From Isosphaeraceae bacterium (lineage in GTDB: Bacteria > Planctomycetota > Planctomycetia > Isosphaerales > Isosphaeraceae): a stretch of 64,000 nt of DNA. Made by a program: the position numbers and the translations under genes. The notes below the pieces were generated by a model. It was not told the DNA's origin. It searched no databases and saw nothing but the letters and a program-made list of their open reading frames with translations. The DNA lies in assembly GCA_025356475.1 (NCBI GenBank), contig JANXSX010000212.1, positions 1-64,000 of the forward strand, written 5' to 3'. The first letter of the stretch is position 1; the number at the start of each line of letters is the position of its first letter. Shown piece by piece: positions 26,573-35,123 of the stretch.

Positions 26573-28770
26573 GTGTGACTCAATCACTGACATTTCTCTG
26601 GACCACCTGGTCACTTGGCATCTCAATCGTTCTGGTCATTTTTGCAGCGTTCCTCGGTTTCTTGGCCATTCAAAGAAGCGGTTACCGCAAGAGCATCGTC
26701 ATTCTGGAATGTCTGAGAGTCTCGCTTGTGTGCGTTGCGGCCATTCTGCTCAATCAGCCGGAATGGATTGAGGAATTCAAGCCCACGGAGAAGCCCACCG
26801 TCGTGGTCCTGTACGACGACTCGCCCAGCATGGAGACTCAGGATGTGCTGAGCAAGTCAGACGAACCTTCGCTGCAAGCGAAATCACGGCGCGAGTCGAT
26901 TGCCAAGCTGGTCGATCCTGAGACCTGGGTCAAGCTCAAGGAGCGGATGGACATCCTGATCCAGCCCTTCGGGACGGGTTCAAAAGGCCGCGGGAGTGAC
27001 CTTTATGAGCCACTGGCTCGGGTCCCCGAAACCGTAAAGAACGCCCGAGCAATCGTCTTCGCATCCGACGGTGATTGGAATGAAGGCCCACCCCCCGTTC
27101 AGGCCGCGACGATGCTACGTGTGAAGGGGCTCCCGATCTATAGCGTGGCGGTCGGCAGCTCTTCGCGATTGCCCGATATCGAGTTGCTCAGCCTGGATGC
27201 GCCCACGTTTGGGGTGGCAGGCAAGTCGGTGCGAATCCCGTTCACCATCGAAAGTTCGCTGCCTCGGGAATACTCGACCAGCGTCACTTTCAAGACTTCG
27301 GACGGTGATGAGATCATCCGCGAGGTTCGCATTGCCCCCATGGGACGAACGAGTGATTCACTCGTGTGGAAGCCGAAGTCGACGGGCGAGTTCACAGTCA
27401 GCTTGAGCATCCCTAAGCATGCCGACGAAGCTTTGACCGACAACAACCAACTCACGGCACCGATCGCGATCCGCGAGGAGAAGCTCAAGGTTCTCGTGAT
27501 TGAATCCGCTCCCCGATGGGAATACCGCTACCTGCGAAACGCCCTCTCACGCGATCCGGGTGTCGATGTCTCCTGCCTGCTTTTTCACCCCGGTCTGAGT
27601 AAAGTCGGTGGTGGGAACAAAGACTACATCAAGCGATTTCCGGAAGGTCTTGATGAACTGTCCAAATATGATGTCGTCTTCCTCGGTGATGTGGGAATCG
27701 AGGACGGCCAACTGACAATTGAACAGTGTCGTCTCCTCAAAGGACTGGTTGAACAACAGGCCAGCGGACTCGTGTTCATGCCTGGTCCACAAGGAAGGCA
27801 GTTCACGCTTCTTGAGACCGACCTGGCCGACCTTTGCCCTGTGGCCCTCGACCCCAATCAGCCTGGCGGGTGGGGATCGCGGACACCAAGTCACTTTGAA
27901 CTGACGGAAACCGGACGGCGGAGTCTCCTGACCAAGCTTGCCGACACGACCGACGATAACGCCGAGGTTTGGGAAGGCTTGCCCGGCTTTCAGTGGTACG
28001 CCTCAGTACTCCGGGCCAAGGCAGGAGCCGAGGTTCTCTGCGTTCACAAGGATGCCACCAACGAATTCGGACGTCTGCCCCTCTTGGTCACGCGGACCTT
28101 TGGCGCGGGCAAGGTTCTCTTCATGGGAACCGACGGGGCATGGCGGTGGCGGAAGGGAGTTGAGGACAAATATCATTATCGGTTTTGGGGACAAGTCGTG
28201 CGCTGGATGGCCTATCAACGCAACATGGCCAAGGGCGAGACAATGCGTCTCTATTACGTTCCTGACCAACCTCAGATGAACCAAACTCTGACCTTGCACG
28301 CCAACGTGGTCGAACCGGGGGGGGAACCCCTTCACAACGGTGATGTGACCGCCCGGATCATCGAGCCATCGGGGAAAACCGAGGTCGTTCGATTCGCCTC
28401 CGCAGGGGATGAGTGGGGGGTCTTCACCGGCAGATATCAGCCCACGGAGCCTGGCAAGCATACGATTACTCTCATCTGCAAACAGACCAATGCCACCCTC
28501 GACGCATCCTTCTTTGTCCAGGGGATCGCCACAGAGCGAATCGGTCGTCCTGCGCGACCGGAAGTCCTCGAAGAACTCTCGAGAGTGACCAAAGGGCAGA
28601 TGGTCTCAGCCGATCGAATTGAAGAGGTGATCACAAAACTTGCCCAACTCCCCGATCCTCCCCCTTCGGTCCGCCGGCTCCAGTTCTGGAGCAATCCCGC
28701 GCTCGCGGCCGCTATTGTGGTCCTTCTCGGAGTTTTTTGGGTAGGTCGCAAGGCCGTTGGTTTAGTATGA
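26569..28770 (+). CDS. Membrane VWA protein with GATase1-like domain
   Basis: I chose the ATG at 26569, which overlaps the upstream stop, giving 733 residues; an earlier ORF start at 26530 lies inside the upstream gene. Two N-terminal helices (about 6-34 and 43-62) precede a VWA-like region with VVVLYDDSPSMET and IVFASDGDWNEG. A Rossmann-like block (LKVLVIESAPRWEYRYLRNAL, then SKYDVVFLGDVG and ASGLVFMPGPQG) resembles the class I glutamine-amidotransferase fold often annotated in planctomycetes, but no Cys-His-Glu triad is apparent. A C-terminal helix ends the protein. It probably works at the membrane with the MoxR and DUF58 products. Confidence 0.85.
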   Translation: MSVTQSLTFLWTTWSLGISIVLVIFAAFLGFLAIQRSGYRKSIVILECLRVSLVCVAAILLNQPEWIEEFKPTEKPTVVVLYDDSPSMETQDVLSKSDEPSLQAKSRRESIAKLVDPETWVKLKERMDILIQPFGTGSKGRGSDLYEPLARVPETVKNARAIVFASDGDWNEGPPPVQAATMLRVKGLPIYSVAVGSSSRLPDIELLSLDAPTFGVAGKSVRIPFTIESSLPREYSTSVTFKTSDGDEIIREVRIAPMGRTSDSLVWKPKSTGEFTVSLSIPKHADEALTDNNQLTAPIAIREEKLKVLVIESAPRWEYRYLRNALSRDPGVDVSCLLFHPGLSKVGGGNKDYIKRFPEGLDELSKYDVVFLGDVGIEDGQLTIEQCRLLKGLVEQQASGLVFMPGPQGRQFTLLETDLADLCPVALDPNQPGGWGSRTPSHFELTETGRRSLLTKLADTTDDNAEVWEGLPGFQWYASVLRAKAGAEVLCVHKDATNEFGRLPLLVTRTFGAGKVLFMGTDGAWRWRKGVEDKYHYRFWGQVVRWMAYQRNMAKGETMRLYYVPDQPQMNQTLTLHANVVEPGGEPLHNGDVTARIIEPSGKTEVVRFASAGDEWGVFTGRYQPTEPGKHTITLICKQTNATLDASFFVQGIATERIGRPARPEVLEELSRVTKGQMVSADRIEEVITKLAQLPDPPPSVRRLQFWSNPALAAAIVVLLGVFWVGRKAVGLV

Positions 28771-28822
28771 TCCTACCTAAGACAGACGTCGGAACCCGCG
28801 GTAACCTGTACGAGAGGTGACC

Positions 28823-31800
28823 ATGAGCGTGATCCAGAGCCGGGAACCCCTGCAACTCCCTGAGTCACTGCGAAAGCAACTCCTGAACTTCCGTCGGCAG
28901 GTTTGGTCGGCCAAGACGATCGAGGCTGTCTTTCTCGCAACCTTTGTGATTGTGCTCAGCTTTCTCACGCTGTTCGGACTGGATCGGGTCTGGGACTCAC
29001 CCTGGTGGGCACGGACCGCCCTTTTCGGCTTTTGTACTCTGGGATTCCTCAGCCTGCCGTTTTCTCTTTACCGCTGGGTCTACTCGACCAGACGACTGGA
29101 TCAGCTCGCTCATCTCTTGGGTCGGACGCTTCCCAACCTCGGCGATCAACTTCTTGGCGTGATTGAGCTTGTCCGAAGCGATTCGGAGCAAGATCGTTCG
29201 CGAGATCTCTGCGAGGCTGCGATCCTCCAGGTTGCGGATGAGTCGAAGAAGCGCAACTTCGTGGAAGCGCTCCCCAACCCTCGTCATCGGTTCTGGGGAA
29301 TGCTTGCGGCCCTGCCGGTTGCGGCGGTGGTTGCCCTCTGCCTCTTCAGTCCCAAGGCAACATCGAATACCTGGGTACGCCTGCTTCTTCCCTGGTCGAA
29401 CGTCGCACGTTACACCTTTGCGGTTGTGAGTCCTTTGCCTGACCATCTGGTTGTCGCGCATGGCGAGCCCGTCCAGATCACGGCCAACCTGGATTCGGCA
29501 TCAGTCTGGAAGCCCTCGCGCGGCAGAATTCAGCTTGGTTCTCAGCCTCCGTTGGAAGCAAGCCTCGTTGATGGCCGGTACACTTTCGAACTTCCTCCGC
29601 AGATCGAGCCGGTGTCGATTTATCTCAAGATTGGTGATGCCATTCAGCAAGTCCGTCTCGAACCGACGCTTCGGCCCGAGCTGACCTCGGTCGTCACCGA
29701 TGTCACCCTCCCGGCCTATCTCGAACGGCCAGCGACGATTCATAAAGATGTGCGAGGTGGTGCCGTGACCCTGGTCAAGGGGAGCAAGGCCAGCTTCGCC
29801 GCGACCGCCAGCCGCGACCTCCTCGCTGCCAATGTCGACGGTCAATCGCAGCCTCCCCGGGGGGCCACAATGATCAGTCCTCCTGCAAATGTTGAAGGGA
29901 AACGGACGATCGAGTTCCGCTGGGAGGACCTCTACGGGCTCGCCGGCAAGGAGCCGTTCCAACTGGCGATCAACTCCCGGGACGATGAGGCCCCATCACT
30001 ATCAACCGAGGATCTTCCTCGCCAGAAGGTCATCCTCGACACGGAACTGCTCACGTTCAAGATCCGGGCTCAGGACGATTTCGGCGTGAAACAGATCGGC
30101 CTGCAGTGGCAGGGGATCGATGACCCGATGATCAAGAATCCGGCCAAGGGCGAACGGGTCCTCGCCGCTGGAGGAGCTGAGAAGGACGACCTCGAAGTCA
30201 CAGGAACGTTCTCAGCCAAGTCGCTCGGGATCGAACCTCAGCCGATCGGCGTCCGGGTCTACGCGGAGGACTATCTCCCCGGCAGACCTCGGATTTATTC
30301 ACCGACTTACACGTTTTATGTCCTCAATGCCGAACAGCACGCGATCTGGTTGACGGAACAGTTGAGCAAGTGGCATCGGCTCTCGCTCGAAGTTCGTGAC
30401 CGAGAGATGCAACTCTTCGAAACCAATAAACAGCTCCGAGCCCTCGGTTCCGAGGAACTCGACCGGCCCGAAACCCGTCGCAAGCTCGAAAGCCAGGCGG
30501 CCGCCGAGCGTGCCAATGGAAACCGGCTCTCATCGCTGGTCGTCTCGGGTGAAGATCTGGTCAAACAGGCCAGCCGAAACCCAGAGATCGGGGTCGGCCA
30601 TCTCGAACGGTGGGCAGAGATGCTCCAGATCTTGAAGGACATCTCCGGTAACCGGATGCCTTCGGTTGCGGACCTCTTGAAGCAAGCCTCCCAAGCTCAG
30701 GTCGCATCGGCCAACCCCACCGGAAACAAGGGTGCCAAGGCCGGACTTTCGCGAGCGACCGGAGCCGGTCAAAAGACCGAACCGAGCACCGTAGCGAACA
30801 AACCTCCGACATCGATTCCCCAGGTCGCCGACGTCGAATCATCGCAGCAACCGGCCAATAAGGATCTGGGGACGGCCCCAAAGAGTGCTCCGAAATCACC
30901 CCGATTGACTTTGGCGCAGACAACCGTGATCGGTCCCGGAGCGAAGAGCAAGCCGACCGATCCCGCTCCAGAAATCGTCGATGATGCCGTCGTCCAACAG
31001 CAGGACTTGCTCGCCGAATTCGAGAAGATCTCCGAGGAACTCAACAGGGTGCTTGCCAACCTTGAAGGGAGCACCCTCGTCAAGCGTCTGAAGGCCGCAT
31101 CTCGGCTCCAATATACTATCGCCGGCCGGATCAACGATCAGGTCAATGACAGTTTTGGAGTCGCGACGAATCAGGTTGCCAAGCCTCAATCCAAGAAGCT
31201 GGCCGAGATGGCCGAACAGGAAGCGGGTGCTTCTCAAACCGTCTCCGTGATCATGGATGACATGCAAGCCTACTTTGAGCGTCGTCAGTTCATGCAATTT
31301 AAGAATGTCCTTGACGAGATGCGAAAGCAGGATGTAATTGGAAGCTTGAGGCTGCTCTCGGACGATGTGAAGAAAGAAAATGGGGTGTCGATCGCCCAAT
31401 GCGAGTTCTGGTCGGATTCACTCGACCGCTGGGCGGAAGACCTTGTCGATCCAGCGTGCAATGGATCATGCCCGGGTTCCAAGTCGCGAGGGAGTTTGCC
31501 CCCGTCGATCGTGCTGGAAGTCCTTCAGATCCTTGAGGGTGAAGTAAGCCTCCGCGAAGAAACGCGGGTTGCCGAACAGGCTCGTCCCGCACTCAAATCG
31601 CAGGAGCACCAGCTCGAGGCGAATCAGCTTTCCGAGACTCAGAAAGTTCTCAGCGAGCGGACCCAGAAAGTCATCCTGCGGATCCTGGAACTCCCCGAGG
31701 CTGAGTCCAATTTTGGGCTCGAGCTCAAACTACTCGGGCAGGTCAGCGAAGTGATGACCGAGGCGACCGCGATTCTCGCTCGCCCGGAAACCGGCTCACC

Positions 31801-32086
31801 AGCAATCGCGGTCGAGACCGAAGCCATCGAATTATTGCTCAAGTCTCGCCGAATCAATCCCAAGGGGGGTGGCGGCGGTGGCTCGAACCCCGGCGGTGGT
31901 GGCGGCGGAACAACCACTGACTCGGCGCTGGCACTGCTCGGCAAGGGACTTAACGAAAAAGAAGTACGTGAAGATCACGGTATCTCTCAGGCGACGGGAA
32001 ACACCGGCCCCGGCCTCCCTGAGGAGTTCCGGGCTGGTCTCGATGAATACTTCAACCGGATCGAACGCAAGCCTTCGGGACGTTGA
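28823..32086 (+). CDS. Large DUF4175-like membrane protein
   Basis: I chose the ATG at 28823 (1087 residues) with GAGAGG close upstream; GTG at 28817 is possible. Three helices lie at about 31-53, 62-86 and 158-176, followed by an extended region rich in beta strands (Ig-like, about 195-460) and then by long helical, coiled-coil-prone stretches with KEEL/EAxRK-like composition. The C-terminus has a Gly-rich linker (positions 31862-31911) and a short helical tail. The layout resembles DUF4175 proteins that sit next to MoxR/VWA genes. The long soluble part is probably periplasmic. No catalytic motif is visible. Confidence 0.75.
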   Translation: MSVIQSREPLQLPESLRKQLLNFRRQVWSAKTIEAVFLATFVIVLSFLTLFGLDRVWDSPWWARTALFGFCTLGFLSLPFSLYRWVYSTRRLDQLAHLLGRTLPNLGDQLLGVIELVRSDSEQDRSRDLCEAAILQVADESKKRNFVEALPNPRHRFWGMLAALPVAAVVALCLFSPKATSNTWVRLLLPWSNVARYTFAVVSPLPDHLVVAHGEPVQITANLDSASVWKPSRGRIQLGSQPPLEASLVDGRYTFELPPQIEPVSIYLKIGDAIQQVRLEPTLRPELTSVVTDVTLPAYLERPATIHKDVRGGAVTLVKGSKASFAATASRDLLAANVDGQSQPPRGATMISPPANVEGKRTIEFRWEDLYGLAGKEPFQLAINSRDDEAPSLSTEDLPRQKVILDTELLTFKIRAQDDFGVKQIGLQWQGIDDPMIKNPAKGERVLAAGGAEKDDLEVTGTFSAKSLGIEPQPIGVRVYAEDYLPGRPRIYSPTYTFYVLNAEQHAIWLTEQLSKWHRLSLEVRDREMQLFETNKQLRALGSEELDRPETRRKLESQAAAERANGNRLSSLVVSGEDLVKQASRNPEIGVGHLERWAEMLQILKDISGNRMPSVADLLKQASQAQVASANPTGNKGAKAGLSRATGAGQKTEPSTVANKPPTSIPQVADVESSQQPANKDLGTAPKSAPKSPRLTLAQTTVIGPGAKSKPTDPAPEIVDDAVVQQQDLLAEFEKISEELNRVLANLEGSTLVKRLKAASRLQYTIAGRINDQVNDSFGVATNQVAKPQSKKLAEMAEQEAGASQTVSVIMDDMQAYFERRQFMQFKNVLDEMRKQDVIGSLRLLSDDVKKENGVSIAQCEFWSDSLDRWAEDLVDPACNGSCPGSKSRGSLPPSIVLEVLQILEGEVSLREETRVAEQARPALKSQEHQLEANQLSETQKVLSERTQKVILRILELPEAESNFGLELKLLGQVSEVMTEATAILARPETGSPAIAVETEAIELLLKSRRINPKGGGGGGSNPGGGGGGTTTDSALALLGKGLNEKEVREDHGISQATGNTGPGLPEEFRAGLDEYFNRIERKPSGR

Positions 32087-32132
32087 GAGGATTCTTATCT
32101 CTGGAAACCTGAGCGAGCCAGGAGTGGACCCA

Positions 32133-33098
32133 ATGCGACGACGATTCAGCCTGATGATCATGGTTGCATTGGCATGCCCACTCGCCATATCGTCCCTGGG
32201 ACTCGCTCAGGTTCCTCCTGTGGCCGTGAAGGTCGAGGTCAAACAACTCCCTAAGAAGCAGGAAGACGTCAAGAAGGTAGAAGTCAAGAAGGAAGAGGCT
32301 GTTCCGGCGAAGGCTGCGGTGATGGTCAAAGCAATTCAACTGGGGAGACGCGCGGCCCCGGGCCCCGTCACTGAGGGTCAAATTCAGGAGATGGCACAGC
32401 AGCAAAGGCCTTGCTTGTTGGCCGAGTACCGTCTCGTTCGTGAGGTTTGCGAACTCGATCCGACTCAACGGCAGGCGATCGCCCGCGAAGGAGAGTTGGC
32501 CCTCATGGACGCTGCGACCAAGTGCGCAGAGATGCAAGCCAAGATGATGAACGGTGGTTGGAACGGACAGGAGGCTCAAGCCGACCCTGGCAAATTGATT
32601 GTCGCCGGTTTGGCCAAGGCGGTGAGCCAACATTTGCCCGCGATTCAGTCTGAAAAGTACGTCGCGGAGATCAAGAAGCGTGAGGACGATTTCAATCTCA
32701 TGACAATCCACGCGATTGTCACGAAAATCGACCGTGATCTTGTGCTCTCGGGTGACCAACGCGAATCAATCACACGCGAGATGAAAGTAAAATTTCAGGA
32801 TGCGTGGTCACTCTCGCAATCATTCCTCCAATACGGCGATGATTACCTCCCTGCGGCCCCCGACCAAGCAATCCTCCCCTTTCTCAATAGCAATCAAAAG
32901 AAAGTCTGGACCCAAGGTCAGCGGAATCATGGGATGGTTTGGGGGAACTTCGGCATGAATGGTCAACAACTTGCCGAGGAGAAGTTGGAATATCCGGAGT
33001 TGGTTGAGGCCCGGAAGGCGATCGCGTCGGAAAGGGCCCAGGCGACAGCAGAGAAAGAGAAGGAAAAAGAAAAGGCTCCTCCCGCAAAGACCAAATAA
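32133..33098 (+). CDS. Secreted protein of unknown function, paralogue A
   Basis: I chose the ATG at 32133 (321 residues): AGGAG lies 8 bases upstream and a signal peptide begins there (MRRRFSLMIMVALACPLAIS, cut after about GLAQ). The longer ORF start at 31869 overlaps the previous gene. A Lys/Val/Glu-rich linker precedes a helical domain with LDPTQRQAIAREGE and later LSGDQRESITREM and LNSNQKKVW. The same spacing of TQR/DQR/NQK-type motifs occurs in the next gene, which suggests a tandem duplication. The C-terminus is a charged tail of KEKEKEK type. I recognise no family. Its place within the MoxR operon suggests a periplasmic client or partner. Confidence 0.8.
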   Translation: MRRRFSLMIMVALACPLAISSLGLAQVPPVAVKVEVKQLPKKQEDVKKVEVKKEEAVPAKAAVMVKAIQLGRRAAPGPVTEGQIQEMAQQQRPCLLAEYRLVREVCELDPTQRQAIAREGELALMDAATKCAEMQAKMMNGGWNGQEAQADPGKLIVAGLAKAVSQHLPAIQSEKYVAEIKKREDDFNLMTIHAIVTKIDRDLVLSGDQRESITREMKVKFQDAWSLSQSFLQYGDDYLPAAPDQAILPFLNSNQKKVWTQGQRNHGMVWGNFGMNGQQLAEEKLEYPELVEARKAIASERAQATAEKEKEKEKAPPAKTK

Positions 33099-33129
33099 CA
33101 GCGCCGTTTCACCGTGAAGGACGACCACG

Positions 33130-34065
33130 ATGGCGAAAGAATTACAACGGCCAACACGACCACTAATCGTGGTATTATTTGCAATTGTTTGCATGTCTAC
33201 AAACTCAGTTTATGGCCAGTTTCCTGATGATGTCGAGGAAGGAGTTGTTCTGGCTCAACCGGGAAATAATGCTGCGATTGACGACTCGAACTTCTATTCG
33301 TGGGCCCTAGGGAATGACTTGGGGAACATGGTTTCAAGGAACGAGTCGGGACTCCGCGATCGATTTCAAACCCTGCTTTCCCTGGAGGTTGATCGCATCG
33401 ACCGAGCCTGCTCGCTCTCCACCGATCAGAAGAAAAAGCTTCAGCTCGCGGGTCTGGGTGATCTGGAACGTTTTTTTGACCAACTTGCGATCCGAAAACG
33501 AAAGTTTGACGAACTTAAACATGATCAAAATAACATAAATGAGATTTTTCAGGATCTTCAACTCATCCAGAACCGTCTCAAAGCCGGTATCTTCGGTGAG
33601 GACTCACTTCTTTATAAATCGGTCAAGCATACGCTCGATCCGCAGCGATTCGTGAAATATGAGAAAGCGGTTCACGAGCGACAGCGGTTTCGCTATCAGG
33701 TGAAGGTCGAATGGGAAGTCGCTAACCTCGACAAAGGCATCGGTCTCACCTCCAAGCAACGTCACCAATTTATCGACATCTTGGTCAACGAGACTCATCC
33801 GCCACGTCGGTTTGGTCAATACGATACTTATGTGATCCTCTACCAGGCTGCTCGACTTCCGGAAGAGAAGCTCAAACCGTTGTTTGATGATGTGCAATGG
33901 GAATTACTTACGAGACAGTTCAAAAGCGCTTTGAATATGGAACCGGTTCTTTTCAGCATGGGTGTGATCCCTGAAGGTATTCAGCCCAAGAATCCCAAGA
34001 ACTGGAAGGGGCCCAAAGAACTTCCCACCAAGGTGTTTGCCGAAGATAAGGAGCTGACTCCATGA
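33130..34065 (+). CDS. Secreted protein of unknown function, paralogue B
   Basis: A signal peptide is seen at residues 1-30 (PLIVVLFAIVCMSTNSVYG). The 311-residue product is helical and repeats the scheme of the gene before it: LSTDQKKKLQLAGLGDLE, then FVKYEKAVHERQRFRYQ, then LTSKQRHQFIDIL, then LFDDVQWELL. These match in order and spacing with the motifs in paralogue A, so the two are probably distant duplicates. The Lys/Gln-rich helical make-up resembles proteins with helical hairpins that bind other proteins (inference). The stop overlaps the next start as ATGA. Confidence 0.8.
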   Translation: MAKELQRPTRPLIVVLFAIVCMSTNSVYGQFPDDVEEGVVLAQPGNNAAIDDSNFYSWALGNDLGNMVSRNESGLRDRFQTLLSLEVDRIDRACSLSTDQKKKLQLAGLGDLERFFDQLAIRKRKFDELKHDQNNINEIFQDLQLIQNRLKAGIFGEDSLLYKSVKHTLDPQRFVKYEKAVHERQRFRYQVKVEWEVANLDKGIGLTSKQRHQFIDILVNETHPPRRFGQYDTYVILYQAARLPEEKLKPLFDDVQWELLTRQFKSALNMEPVLFSMGVIPEGIQPKNPKNWKGPKELPTKVFAEDKELTP

Positions 34066-35114
34066 TGGTACGTCGAAATCTCTTGAGTGGCTTTCTCGTA
34101 GCCCTGGTCTCATTCTCATTGTCAGGTCTTCAGGTGCTGGCCCAGCCAAGCGCAGTCCGGGTCGGTGAAGTTGTCCCCCGTGACGTGCGTGAGATGTACG
34201 ACCGGGGACTCCAGTTTCTCGCAACAACTCAGAGCGAAAACGGTGACTGGACCGAAGGAGGCATGCAGGGACCAGGGGTCACCGGCCTTGCCTTGATGTC
34301 ATTTCTGGCGTCGGGCGAGGACCCGAATTACGGGATCTATAGCAATCATATCCGAAAATCCTTACGCAATATTATCTCCTCTCAGGATGCAATAACAGGT
34401 TACCTGGGTAATAGCATGTATCATCATGGTTTTGGCATGCTCGGACTCGCGGAAGCCTATGGCGCGGTCGATGAAAGAAGCCTTTGGCCCGAAAAATCGA
34501 AGGAGAAACAGCGCTCGATCGGTCAAGCTCTTGAGCTGGCGGTCGGGGCCGCGCTTGCATCACAGAAGAAGAATTCACTGGGTGCCTGGCGATATTCCCC
34601 GAATTCGACCGACGCCGACACATCGGTGAGTGGTTCGATCATGGTCGGGTTGCTTGCCGCGAGGAACGCTGGAATCGAAGTCCCCGACGAGGCGATCGAT
34701 CGGGCGATCACCTACTACAAACAGATGACCTCTCCGTCCGGCCAGGTTGCGTACGCCGGCATCGGCGGGTTCGATGAGTCGATCGCCCGGATTTCGATTG
34801 CAACCCTTGTCTACGCGGTAGCCCGGCGCAAGGATCTGCCGGAATATAAGGCGACGCTTGATTACCTTCGCCAGCGCCTTGAGACTCCAGCTCAGCAATG
34901 GCCGGAATATGCGCGATACTACCAGGCCCAAGCCCTCTTTCAAGGAGAACTAGAGGTCTGGGAGAAATGGAATAAGCTGCTCGTGCGTCAACTCAAACAG
35001 GCTCAGTTGCCCAACGGTAGCTTTAGCGGCCAGTTTGGGCCCGCGATCACGACCTCAATGTCACTGTTGGCCCTGGCGCTAAACTATCGGTTCCTACCGA
35101 TCTATGAACGATAG
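34062..35114 (+). CDS. Secreted alpha-alpha-barrel (prenyltransferase/squalene-cyclase-like) protein
   Basis: The 350-residue product carries a signal peptide (NLLSGFLVALVSFSLSGLQVLA). Repeats of the terpene-cyclase/prenyltransferase helical type follow: FLATTQSENGDWTEGG, then SGSIMVGLLAARNAG and LPNGSFSGQFGPAITTSMSLLAL. The QxxxGxW/F pattern is of QW-repeat type. No DxDD or DCTAE acid motif of an active squalene-hopene cyclase is present, so it is likely a non-enzymatic barrel, as in complement- and macroglobulin-like folds. It is translationally coupled to the gene before it and lies 9 bp before the thioredoxin-fusion gene. Confidence 0.78.
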   Translation: MMVRRNLLSGFLVALVSFSLSGLQVLAQPSAVRVGEVVPRDVREMYDRGLQFLATTQSENGDWTEGGMQGPGVTGLALMSFLASGEDPNYGIYSNHIRKSLRNIISSQDAITGYLGNSMYHHGFGMLGLAEAYGAVDERSLWPEKSKEKQRSIGQALELAVGAALASQKKNSLGAWRYSPNSTDADTSVSGSIMVGLLAARNAGIEVPDEAIDRAITYYKQMTSPSGQVAYAGIGGFDESIARISIATLVYAVARRKDLPEYKATLDYLRQRLETPAQQWPEYARYYQAQALFQGELEVWEKWNKLLVRQLKQAQLPNGSFSGQFGPAITTSMSLLALALNYRFLPIYER

Positions 35115-35123
35115 GATACGTGA

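Noticed and set aside
34062-35114. Active squalene-hopene cyclase
   Set aside because: The product is half the usual length, has a signal peptide and lacks the DxDD acid motif.
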